Source: Selenomonadales bacterium (GTDB lineage: Bacteria > Bacillota > Negativicutes > Sporomusales > UBA7701). From it: 64,000 nt of DNA. Location of the stretch: positions 20,433-84,432 of the forward strand of contig JARKPR010000049.1 of the NCBI GenBank assembly GCA_029975165.1, given 5' to 3'. A program made the translations under genes and the position numbers. This document shows positions 1 through 7,215 of this stretch, one piece after another (the first letter of the stretch is position 1; each line of letters starts with the position of its first letter). The notes below the pieces were generated by a model. The model was not told the origin of the DNA, ran no database searches, and was given only the letters and a program-made list of their open reading frames with translations.

Positions 1-398
1 ACGGCCAGGTACGAGCTGCGGGCGAGGGAATTGCGCAGGTACGGCTCATGGGCGGACCGCAGGAAGAGGTAATGGAGCGTCGTGTCGACCAGCCCCCGCC
101 AGTAGAGCGCCGTCCAGAACTTCGGCAGCAGGCGGTCGCCCTTGTTGACGGCGAAGCCGTAGACCCGCAGGATGAAGGCGAATACGAGCACATACGCGGC
201 CGCGAAATGGACGTAGCGGATGTTGTTCATCGCCAGCGGCCCGAAGGCCGGCTCGCTGCCCCGCGAGGCGGCGAAGAACGGGTTGCCGATGTACAGGCCG
301 GTGGCGAAGAGGATGACGACCGACCCGACCATCAGCCAGTGGAAAATCCTCAACCACGGGCTGTAGACGTAGTATTCCTTCGACTGACCCTCATGCAT
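1..398 (-). CDS. [NiFe]-hydrogenase cytochrome b subunit, partial (runs off left edge)
   Basis: Reading from ATG 398 gives an open frame to the window edge, so the C-terminus is missing. The N-terminus reads as a HyaC/HydC-type b cytochrome: an SPWLRIFHWLMV stretch whose first helix carries a heme-ligand-type His, then hydrophobic segments around residues 16-35 and 60-80. It starts 11 nt after the stop of the large subunit, completing the usual small-large-cytochrome b order. In this family the protein anchors the hydrogenase on the outer face of the cytoplasmic membrane and passes electrons from H2 to quinone through two b hemes. The distal heme ligands lie outside the window. Confidence 0.85.
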   Translation of the reverse strand, partial: MHEGQSKEYYVYSPWLRIFHWLMVGSVVILFATGLYIGNPFFAASRGSEPAFGPLAMNNIRYVHFAAAYVLVFAFILRVYGFAVNKGDRLLPKFWTALYWRGLVDTTLHYLFLRSAHEPYLRNSLARSSYLA

Positions 399-409
399 GC
401 TTCTCCCCC

Positions 410-2305
410 CTATACCTTGAAATAGGGATCGGTATGGACGACGCCCACTTCCTTGCCGGCGACGTCGTAGAGATGGGTGGCGCAGGCGATGCAGGGGTCG
501 AAAGAGTGGATGGTCTTGAGAATCTCGAGCGGCTTGTCGGCGACCTTGACCTTGGTGTCGATCATGCTGGCCTCGTATGCGCCGTGGCCGGCCTTGTCGT
601 CGCGCGGGCAGCCGTTCCAGGTCGTGGGCACGACGGCCTGATAGTTGGCGATCTTGCCGCCCTTGATGTTCACCCAGTGGCCGAGCGCGCCGCGCGGCGC
701 CTCGTGCAGGCCGACGCCCTTGGCGTCCTTCGGCCAGGCGGCCGGGTCCCACTTGGCGGTGTTGGCGACGGTGGTGTCGCCGGCGCGGATGTTCTTGATC
801 AGCTTATCGAAGTAGTACTTGTTGATGTAGGCGTTGAGCTGGGCCTCCAGGCCGCGGACGGCCGTGCGGCCGACCATGGTGGGCATCCACACCGCGGGCG
901 GCAGGCCGAGGACCTTGGAGACGGCCTCGATCTGGTCGACGACCATCTTTTCGGCCCAGGTCGGCTGGATGACGCCCTTCTTGACCTTGGTGTAGACGAT
1001 GATGTAGCGGGCCAGCGGGCCGACCTCGGCCATCTTGCCCCGCCATTTCGGGGTCTTGAGCCACGAGTACTTGCCGGCCTCGTCGAGGTACTTCCAGGCC
1101 GTCTTGGTGCCTTCCTTGGGGCCGGTGTACTTCTGATCGGTCACGCCCTCGAAGGGGTGGAGGTCCTTGCCGGCCTGCGGGTAGGTGTACCAGGAATGCT
1201 CGACGCCCTCGGCGATGATCGCCGGGTCGGCGTAGTCCTTGCCGGACAGGTCGTGGTAAACGGCCGCGTCCAGGCCCTTGCCGAAGTTCTCGACGACGCC
1301 GTTGCAGCGCAGGAGCAGCTTCTTATGGAAGTCGCCGTTCGAAGTGCCGCTGTAGGGCTCGTCGGGGAAGTCGCCATAACCGAGCACGCGTTCTTTCGCC
1401 AGGCCGCCGCCGTCCACATAGCCCTTCTGGACGTACAGGTGGCCGATGGCCAGGAGGTCGGGCAGGTAAAAGTAGTTGACGAGGTTGATGGCCAGCATGA
1501 TCGACTGGTCGACGACCGCCAGACGCTCGCTGTTGACCGGGGCGTTCATGTCGTTCATCGAAATCGCGCAGGGCATGCCGCCGACGATGTAGTGCGGGTG
1601 CGGGTTCTTGCCGCCGAACACGACATGGGAGCCGACCAGCTCGCGCTGCCTGTCGAGCATGTTGAGGTAGTGGCCGACAGCCATGAGATGGACTTCCGGC
1701 GGCAGCAGCTGATAATCGGGGTGATCCCACCAGTGGGCGGCGAAAATGCCGAGCTGGCCGCTGTCGACGATCTGTTTGACTTTGGCCTGCACTGCTTTAT
1801 AATATGCGGTCGTGGCCTTGGGGAAATCCTTCGGGTAGGCGTCGAAGCTGAAATCCATCGGCCCCGCCAGCGGCAGGGCGTATTTGTCGAGGACGGTGTT
1901 CTGCAACGCCGCGGTGGCGGCCGGGTCGGCCTTGAGGGCCTCGACCGGGCTGACCCAGTCGAGGGCGTGGAGATGATAGAAGTGGACGAGGTGGTCCTGG
2001 GCGATCTGGGTGGCGTTCATGATGTTGCGCATGTAGTTGGCGTTCTTGGGAATTTCGATGCCCAGGGCGTCCTCGACCGAGCGCAGCGAGGCGAGGGCGT
2101 GGACGGTGGTGCAGACGCCGCAGATGCGCTGCACGAATGCCCAGGCGTCGCGCGGGTCGCGGTCCTTGAGGATGAGCTCGATGCCCCGCCAGGCGGTGCC
2201 GCTCGACAGCGCGTCCTCCACCTTGCCGGTGGCTTCGTCTATTTTGAGTTCGACCCGCAGGTGGCCTTCAATGCGGGTTACGGGATCGACGACGATTCGT
2301 TTCAT
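410..2305 (-). CDS. [NiFe]-hydrogenase large subunit (group 1, respiratory uptake type)
   Basis: This 631-residue catalytic subunit oxidises H2 at a Ni-Fe(CN)2CO centre. The four Ni-binding cysteines are present: RICGVCTTVH near residues 60-69 (Cys62, Cys65) and DPCIACATH near 603-611 (Cys605, Cys608). About 20 residues follow His611, the tail that a HyaD/HycI-type endopeptidase normally removes after nickel insertion. The start codon overlaps the small-subunit stop by 4 nt, implying coupled translation. Length and motifs fit group 1 membrane-bound hydrogenases (HyaB/HupL style). It has no signal of its own and would cross the membrane bound to the Tat-targeted small subunit. Maturation genes (hyp) are not in this window. 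Confidence 0.95.
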   Translation of the reverse strand: MKRIVVDPVTRIEGHLRVELKIDEATGKVEDALSSGTAWRGIELILKDRDPRDAWAFVQRICGVCTTVHALASLRSVEDALGIEIPKNANYMRNIMNATQIAQDHLVHFYHLHALDWVSPVEALKADPAATAALQNTVLDKYALPLAGPMDFSFDAYPKDFPKATTAYYKAVQAKVKQIVDSGQLGIFAAHWWDHPDYQLLPPEVHLMAVGHYLNMLDRQRELVGSHVVFGGKNPHPHYIVGGMPCAISMNDMNAPVNSERLAVVDQSIMLAINLVNYFYLPDLLAIGHLYVQKGYVDGGGLAKERVLGYGDFPDEPYSGTSNGDFHKKLLLRCNGVVENFGKGLDAAVYHDLSGKDYADPAIIAEGVEHSWYTYPQAGKDLHPFEGVTDQKYTGPKEGTKTAWKYLDEAGKYSWLKTPKWRGKMAEVGPLARYIIVYTKVKKGVIQPTWAEKMVVDQIEAVSKVLGLPPAVWMPTMVGRTAVRGLEAQLNAYINKYYFDKLIKNIRAGDTTVANTAKWDPAAWPKDAKGVGLHEAPRGALGHWVNIKGGKIANYQAVVPTTWNGCPRDDKAGHGAYEASMIDTKVKVADKPLEILKTIHSFDPCIACATHLYDVAGKEVGVVHTDPYFKV

Positions 2306-3402
2306 GCCTCAGGCCCCCTCACGATAGTGTCTTGCTGCTTGGACTGCTTATTTTTTTGCACCGCCGACAGCGCCCCGTGGACGACGACCCCGGCGGCGGC
2401 AACGCCGGCCGCGACCATGCCGACCTTGTCGGCGTCGGCGATCGTGCCGGGCAGCGGGACGTCGGGCAGCCGTTCGTAGAACGGGCCGTTGTCCCAGAAG
2501 TTCGGGCTGCCGCAGGCAAAGCAGGGCGCCCCCGACTGGATGGGATACGACAGGCCGTTCCACCAGCGCATGTTGCCGCAGGAGTTGTAGGCCACCGGCC
2601 CGCGGCAGCCGACCTTGTACAGGCACCAGCCGGCCTTGGCCCCGGCGTCGTCGAATTTCTCGACGAACATGCCGGCGTCGAAAAACGGACGGCGGTAGCA
2701 TGTGTCGTGGATGCGGTTGCCGTAGAACTGCTTGGGCCGGCCCTGGCCGTCCAAGGGCGGCAGCTGGCCGAACAGGGCGAAATGCATGACGACCGCCGTC
2801 ATGACTTCGGGAATGGGCGGACAGCCCGGCACCTTGACGATCGGCTTGCCGGAAATGACGTCGCTGACCGCCACCGACTTGGTGGGATTGGGCTTGGCGG
2901 CCTGGATGCCGCCCCAGGCGGCGCAGGAGCCGTACTCGACGATCGCCGCCGCGCCTGCGGCCGCTTCCTTCAGCGCCGCCAGGAACGTCCGGCCGCCCAC
3001 CATGCAGTGGACGCCTTCATCGGCCAGGGGGACGCCGCCTTCGACGGCGAGGATGTACTGGCCGGCGTACTTCTTCATCAATTCTTGCAGGTGATGTTCC
3101 AACGGTTCGCCGGCCGCGGCCGACAAGGTGTCGCTGTACTCGAGGGAAATCATCGTCAGCACTACGTCGGACGCCAGCGGCGACTGCGACCGGATGAAAG
3201 ACTCGTCGCAGCCGGTGCACTCATGGCCGTGCAGCCAGATGACCGGCGGCAGCGTCTTCTTCTCGGCCGCGGCCACGACCTCCGGCAGCATGGCCGGCGG
3301 CAAGCCCAGCAGGCCGGCCACGGCCGCGCACGTTTTCAAAAAGGAACGCCGGCTGAGCCCCCGGGACTGGAATAACCCCCACAACGAATGGCAATGGTCC
3401 AT
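2302..3402 (-). CDS. [NiFe]-hydrogenase small subunit, Tat-exported
   Basis: This 366-residue electron-transfer subunit starts with a twin-arginine signal (SRRSFLK near residue 18) followed by a hydrophobic stretch. Cysteine motifs for the proximal cluster (ECTGCDESF, YGSCAAWGG, PGCPP) and the distal cluster (HDTCYRRPFF, CLYKVGCRGP) are visible, plus the medial-cluster region ending PCFACGSPNFWD. A C-terminal hydrophobic segment near 330-345 is the usual membrane anchor. ATG 3402 is preceded by a GGGAGGGG ribosome-binding site. It leads the small-large-cytochrome b group. The 194-nt gap to the upstream ahbD gene may hold a separate promoter, but no convincing one was identified. Confidence 0.94.
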   Translation of the reverse strand: MDHCHSLWGLFQSRGLSRRSFLKTCAAVAGLLGLPPAMLPEVVAAAEKKTLPPVIWLHGHECTGCDESFIRSQSPLASDVVLTMISLEYSDTLSAAAGEPLEHHLQELMKKYAGQYILAVEGGVPLADEGVHCMVGGRTFLAALKEAAAGAAAIVEYGSCAAWGGIQAAKPNPTKSVAVSDVISGKPIVKVPGCPPIPEVMTAVVMHFALFGQLPPLDGQGRPKQFYGNRIHDTCYRRPFFDAGMFVEKFDDAGAKAGWCLYKVGCRGPVAYNSCGNMRWWNGLSYPIQSGAPCFACGSPNFWDNGPFYERLPDVPLPGTIADADKVGMVAAGVAAAGVVVHGALSAVQKNKQSKQQDTIVRGPEA

Positions 3403-3596
3403 GATCCACCCCTCCCAGATTTTCTCTCTGTATCGCGAACAGGCTCGCTCGGCCCCTTTCGCCTTTTACGGCCGGGGACAAGCGGGAATTTTCGCTATAT
3501 TTGTCTTAATGGTATCATGAAACCGGGTCACGATTGAACACGGCAATTTTTTATGGTGATATAGGCAGCGTTTATCCGGGGGACGAGTGCAGGCGG

Positions 3597-4580
3597 TCAG
3601 CGGCCGCACCCGCACCACGGCTCTTCGGCCAGGTAGTCGCCGCCCGAATAATAGTAGGCCCGCGCCCGGCAGCCGCCGCAGACGTCGCCGAAGCCGCAGC
3701 GCCCGCAGCCGCCTTTGAGCGGCTGATGGCGCAGGTCGTGCAGCAGGCCGCTGTCCCGCCAGATATGGTCGAACGGCGTTTCGCGCACATTTCCGGCCTT
3801 CAGCGGCAGGTAGGGGCAGGGATGCACGTCGCCGTTGGGAAGGATGACGCAGTAGGCGGTGCCGGCGAGGCAGCCTTTGGTGAACCGGAGCTTGATGCCC
3901 TTCTGCCTGGCGATGCGCATGAACTGCGGGGCGCAGGTCGGCTTCAGCTCGATCGGCACATCGGCCTGCTTGGCGAGGATGCGTTCGAGCAACGCTTCGT
4001 ACTGCGCGGTTTTGAGGGTGGTTTCCTCTATGTCCCGGCCGCGGCCGGTGGGCACGAGGAAAAAGATGTGGTGGGCCACCGCCCCCAGCTCGACGGCCAG
4101 GTCGGTGATCGCCGTGACCTCGTCTTCGTTCCAGTCCATGACCGTGGTGTGGAGCTGGAAGGGCAGGCCGGCCCCGCGGCAGGCGGCGATGCCCCGCATC
4201 GTCTCCTCCCACGCCCCGGCATAGCCGCGGAACTTGTCGTGCTTTTCCCGGTCGCGGCTGTCGAGGCTGATGCCGGCGCAGGCCGTGCCCGCCTCCTTGA
4301 GCGCGGCGGCCATCGCCGGCGTTATCAGCGTGCCGTTCGTGCCGAGGACGGGCCGCAGGCCGATGCGGCGGGCATGGCCGATGAGTTCGCCGATGTCGGA
4401 CCGCAGCAGCGGCTCGCCGCCGCTGAAGACCATGATTTTGAAGCCGGCGCGGGCGATCTCGTCCAGCAGTTTTTTGCCTTCCGCCGTCGTCAGCTCGCCG
4501 GCCTCGGCGGCGCCGGCGTCGCGGTAGCAGTGGACGCAGCCGAGGTTGCAGGCCCGCGTGGTGTTCCAGGAGATGATCAT
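3597..4580 (-). CDS. ahbD: AhbD-like radical SAM heme synthase (NirJ2 type)
   Basis: The 327-residue protein has the radical SAM motif CNLGCVHCY at residues 11-19 (Cys11, Cys15, Cys18) and a Cys-rich SPASM-type C-terminus (CLAGTAYC, then CGRCGFGDVCGGC). The N-terminus MIISWNTTRACN and the KPTCAPQF segment resemble the NirJ2/AhbD group of the siroheme-dependent heme pathway. In that pathway AhbD removes CO2 from two propionates of Fe-coproporphyrin III to give heme b. It lies 6 nt after ahbC, and the pairing supports the call. The obvious client is the cytochrome b of the adjacent hydrogenase (inference). The alternative is a peptide-modifying SPASM enzyme, but no precursor-peptide gene is seen. 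Confidence 0.78.
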   Translation of the reverse strand: MIISWNTTRACNLGCVHCYRDAGAAEAGELTTAEGKKLLDEIARAGFKIMVFSGGEPLLRSDIGELIGHARRIGLRPVLGTNGTLITPAMAAALKEAGTACAGISLDSRDREKHDKFRGYAGAWEETMRGIAACRGAGLPFQLHTTVMDWNEDEVTAITDLAVELGAVAHHIFFLVPTGRGRDIEETTLKTAQYEALLERILAKQADVPIELKPTCAPQFMRIARQKGIKLRFTKGCLAGTAYCVILPNGDVHPCPYLPLKAGNVRETPFDHIWRDSGLLHDLRHQPLKGGCGRCGFGDVCGGCRARAYYYSGGDYLAEEPWCGCGR

Positions 4581-4586
4581 GGCGGC

Positions 4587-5759
4587 CTACTCCTTCCAGT
4601 CGGCCAGATAGCAGGCCGGGTCCTCGCCCCACAGGTCGCCGCCGGCCGCCTCGGCCCTGATGCGGCAGCCGCCGCACAGGTCGCGGTAGCGGCACTCGCC
4701 GCAGCGGCCCTTGAGCTTGGCGGCCTTGCCGCGCAGTTCGCACAGGAATTCGCCGCAGTCCTGCCGCCAGATGGCGCTGAACGGGCGCTCGCGGACATTG
4801 CCGAGCGTGGTGTGGCCCCAGAACTGGCAGGCATGGACGTTGCCGCGCGGGTCGACGTTGGCCATCTTCTCGCCGGCCGAGCAGCCGCCGTGCATCGCCA
4901 GCAGCTGCCGCACCTCCTCCACCCTCTCCGGCTGGGTGCGTTCGATGTGCTGGAGGATATACACGCCGTCGGCATGGTTGTCGGTGGTCAGGATCTCGAC
5001 TTCCACGCCGCGGCGGTGGAAATCGAGCGTCTTGTCGATCAGCAGGTCGATGGTGTGGCGCTTTTCCTCGGCGGTCGTGTCGAGGGCGGCCATATCCTTG
5101 CCGCGGCCGGCGTACACCAGATGGTACATGCAGAAGCGGTCGATCTTCTCCCGCTCCACCAGGGCGAGGATGTCCGGCAGCGTGTGGCGGTTGAGCTTGT
5201 TGACGGTGAAGCGGACGCCGGTCTTGTTGCCGGCGGCGAGGGAGTTGCGGATGCCCTGCAGCGTTTCGGCGAAGCAGCCCTTGCGGCCGCGGAAGAAATC
5301 GTGGACTTCCTCGTCGCCGTCGATGCTCACGCCGACGTACTGGAAGCCGGCCTCCTTGATGCGCCGCGCCGCCTCCGGCGTGATGAGCGTGCCGTTGGTG
5401 GAGATGACGGGGCGGATGCCGCTGGCGGCGGCGTAGGCGCCAAGGTCGTACAGGTCGTCGCGCAGCAGCGGTTCGCCGCCGGAAAAGAGCAGCACCGGCA
5501 CCTTCATGCCCGCCAGGTCGTCGATGAAGGCCTTGGCCTCGGCGGTCGTGAGCTCACCGCCATAGGCTTTGTCCTCGGCTTCGATATAGCAGTGGCGGCA
5601 GCGCAGGTTGCAGCGGTTGGTCATGTTCCAGACCACGATGGGGGTGGCGTCGGACGAGAATTGCAGCATGTGGGGCGGCAGATGGCGGGAGCTCCGGCCG
5701 TACTTGACGAGGTCGGAGACGGTCGCGGTGCCGCAGAGGAGTTTGGTGCAACCAATCAT
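4587..5759 (-). CDS. ahbC: AhbC-like radical SAM 12,18-didecarboxysiroheme deacetylase (NirJ1 type)
   Basis: The 390-residue protein begins MIGCTKLLCGTATVSDLVKYG, a leader I recognise from the NirJ1/AhbC family. It has the radical SAM motif CNLRCRHCY (Cys50, Cys54, Cys57), an FSGGEPLLR motif, and SPASM-type cysteines near the C-terminus (HGGCSAGE, HACQFWGH, CGECRYRDLCGGC). AhbC removes the acetate side chains of 12,18-didecarboxysiroheme to form Fe-coproporphyrin III, the substrate of AhbD, which is encoded immediately downstream. Its start overlaps the stop of the Fe-S protein by 1 nt. The earlier pathway genes (ahbA/ahbB and siroheme synthesis) are not in the window. Confidence 0.78.
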   Translation of the reverse strand: MIGCTKLLCGTATVSDLVKYGRSSRHLPPHMLQFSSDATPIVVWNMTNRCNLRCRHCYIEAEDKAYGGELTTAEAKAFIDDLAGMKVPVLLFSGGEPLLRDDLYDLGAYAAASGIRPVISTNGTLITPEAARRIKEAGFQYVGVSIDGDEEVHDFFRGRKGCFAETLQGIRNSLAAGNKTGVRFTVNKLNRHTLPDILALVEREKIDRFCMYHLVYAGRGKDMAALDTTAEEKRHTIDLLIDKTLDFHRRGVEVEILTTDNHADGVYILQHIERTQPERVEEVRQLLAMHGGCSAGEKMANVDPRGNVHACQFWGHTTLGNVRERPFSAIWRQDCGEFLCELRGKAAKLKGRCGECRYRDLCGGCRIRAEAAGGDLWGEDPACYLADWKE

Positions 5760-6778
5760 TAAAGCTTATCCTCCGTATCGTTCGGCAATATATTTCGGCC
5801 GGTGTTCTTAAGCAGGCATTCTATGCATACGGGCTGGCTGCCGACCGGCTGGAATACCTGGCCGCAGCTCCGGCAGCGCGGCAGCTCCCGCCAGGCGACA
5901 TGATACGTGTCCGGCCGCCCGGGATGCGCCACCGTCAACGCCTGTTGGGGGCAGTGGGCGGCGCATAGGCCGCAGCCGCTGCAGCGCGCCGGGTGGTGGT
6001 AGAAGTCGAGGGCGGTGCCGTGGTCTTCGGCCGTGAGAGCGCCGTGCGGACAGATGCGGATGCACAGGCCGCAGCCGAGGCAGGTGTCGCCGATGGCCAG
6101 GGATGCGAAAAACGGCGACGGCGTTTCGCCGGCGAAGACGGCGGCGCCGACATGGCGGCCGAACCATTCGTGGCGCGGCAGGCGATCGGCGCCGGCCGTC
6201 CCGGCGGCCGCGACCTCGCGGACAGTGTCGACGGCGGCGCCGAAAAGGGCGGAAAAGAAGGCCCGGCGCGAGATGGGGGGTTCCTTGGCCGTCTGTCCCA
6301 TATCCCCGTCCCGCCCGATGGGCGGCCTGCCGGCCAGCAGCAGCAGGCGGTTGGCCTCGACGACGATTTCCTCCAGGCGGGCGGCCACCTCGGGCCGGCA
6401 GGCGGCGCAGGCCGTGTCGTCCACGGCCACCCGGCGCCGGCCGTCTCCGCCGCTGACGGCCAGCGCCAGCAGCAGGCGGCCGTCGAGGAAACCCAGGCAC
6501 GGCCAGGGGCTGTCCGCCTGCCGCCGCCGGCAGGCGAGAGCCAGCGGCGCGGCCTGGTCGGCAAACACCTTATCGAGGGGGGCGCGGGGGAAAGCCTCGC
6601 CCGCGACCGCGTCGGCCGGGCAGGCGGCCAGGCACAGGCCGCAGTCGGTACAGCGGCCGGCGTCGACCGCGAGGTTGGCGGCGAAGCAGTCGTGCGGACA
6701 GGCGGCGGCGCAGCGCCGGCATGCCATGCGCTTATAGTTGTCGTTCAGGCACAGGTGGCGGTCCACGACCACCGGCAT
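5759..6778 (-). CDS. Four-cluster 4Fe-4S ferredoxin-type protein with C-terminal CxxC pairs
   Basis: This 339-residue protein has two ferredoxin-like pairs. An N-terminal pair spans residues 10-53 (CRRCAAACPHDC, CTDCGLCLAACP) and a central pair 233-276 (CLGCGLCIRICP, CSGCGLCAAHCP). A linker near 120-130 holds extra cysteines, and residues 302-321 carry two CxxC motifs like a zinc ribbon or rubredoxin-like knuckle. An internal SRRAFF motif at 170-175 resembles a twin-arginine motif but lies mid-protein without a long hydrophobic core, so export is doubtful. It heads the ahbC-ahbD-hydrogenase run. An electron-transfer role in heme synthesis or hydrogenase function is inferred only from position. 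Confidence 0.7.
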   Translation of the reverse strand: MPVVVDRHLCLNDNYKRMACRRCAAACPHDCFAANLAVDAGRCTDCGLCLAACPADAVAGEAFPRAPLDKVFADQAAPLALACRRRQADSPWPCLGFLDGRLLLALAVSGGDGRRRVAVDDTACAACRPEVAARLEEIVVEANRLLLLAGRPPIGRDGDMGQTAKEPPISRRAFFSALFGAAVDTVREVAAAGTAGADRLPRHEWFGRHVGAAVFAGETPSPFFASLAIGDTCLGCGLCIRICPHGALTAEDHGTALDFYHHPARCSGCGLCAAHCPQQALTVAHPGRPDTYHVAWRELPRCRSCGQVFQPVGSQPVCIECLLKNTGRNILPNDTEDKL

Positions 6779-6802
6779 TGGCTATTCCTCCCCGCCGCAG
6801 AG

Positions 6803-6842
6803 TAAAACCTAGTCGCTACGGCCCGGAAAGTTTTATCCGTAG
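6803..6842 (-). promoter_or_regulatory. Candidate H-type pseudoknot in the leader of the Fe-S/ahb/hydrogenase genes
   Basis: On the minus strand two six-base helices interleave. CTACGG (6842-6837) pairs with CCGTAG (6821-6816). TAAAAC (6835-6830), inside that loop, pairs with GTTTTA (6808-6803). The pyrimidine-rich ribosome-binding region GGGGAGGA of the next gene begins about 10 nt later. The geometry is that of a small H-type pseudoknot able to affect translation. It could equally be two interleaved DNA operator palindromes. It matches no riboswitch class I could name. Confidence 0.4.
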
Positions 6843-6845
6843 GGC

Positions 6846-6876
6846 AAAAAGGCGGCTTCCGGTCACGAAAGCAGCC
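6846..6876 (-). terminator. Intrinsic terminator downstream of tatA
   Basis: On the minus strand GGC(T)GCTTTCG and CGGAAGC(C)GCC form a stem with one mismatch around a TGAC loop, followed by TTTTT. It separates tatA from the Fe-S protein gene or, given the structured leader just after it, could act as an attenuator. Confidence 0.65.
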
Positions 6877-6942
6877 TGGTGATGATGCCTGCAAGCGTCG
6901 CTGCCGGCGGCCGCTCTCTTCCCGGCGGCCGGCCGGCCCCAA

Positions 6943-7149
6943 TCAGGATGTTTTCTCCCGGTCCTTGGCAGGAGGGGCTTCGAGGGCGGTAGCCTTGTGG
7001 ATTTCCTCCTTGACGCCGTCGGTCTCGTCTTTGAAGCCGCGGATGCTCTTGCCGATGGCCCGGCCGACTTCCGGCAGCTTGGCCGGGCCGAACACCACCA
7101 GGACGATCACCAGCACCAGTATCAGTTCGGGCATGCCGATATTGAACAT
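6943..7149 (-). CDS. tatA: Twin-arginine translocase subunit TatA
   Basis: This 68-residue protein has one N-terminal transmembrane helix (residues 5-21), the [14 protein letters not shown] hinge and a charged amphipathic helix, all diagnostic of TatA/E. It forms the pore-like oligomer that moves folded proteins across the membrane with TatC. The hydrogenase small subunit about 4 kb downstream is a Tat substrate, so the location is sensible. tatC is not in the window. It has its own promoter (7176-7204) and a terminator after it, so it may be a monocistronic unit. Confidence 0.93.
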   Translation of the reverse strand: MFNIGMPELILVLVIVLVVFGPAKLPEVGRAIGKSIRGFKDETDGVKEEIHKATALEAPPAKDREKTS

Positions 7150-7175
7150 GATACGCCTCCTCTCCGGTTAGTTTC

Positions 7176-7204
7176 ATTATCGCAAACAGGACGGGTTTGG
7201 GCAA
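7176..7204 (-). promoter_or_regulatory. Sigma-A type promoter of tatA
   Basis: Minus-strand TTGCCC (7204-7199) and GATAAT (7181-7176) are separated by 17 nt, about 27 nt upstream of the tatA start codon. Confidence 0.6.
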
Positions 7205-7215
7205 TGAGTTTTTTC

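Noticed and set aside
434..2479. Long open frame on the plus strand opposite the hydrogenase large subunit
   Set aside because: It is antisense to a gene with diagnostic motifs, has no ribosome-binding site and biased composition; GC-rich third codon positions keep the opposite strand open. The same holds for similar long frames at 3534-5762, 25488-27068, 35112-37364, 46590-48584, 54126-55901 and 57427-59244 on the plus strand.
3403..3596. Separate hydrogenase promoter in the ahbD-small subunit gap
   Set aside because: Several weak -35/-10-like combinations exist, but none has good spacing and sequence together, so no promoter is called.
3597..5759. Peptide-modifying (RiPP) radical SAM pair
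   Set aside because: Both proteins have SPASM-type cysteines, but no small precursor-peptide frame was seen nearby and their N-termini match the AhbC/AhbD (NirJ1/NirJ2) groups.
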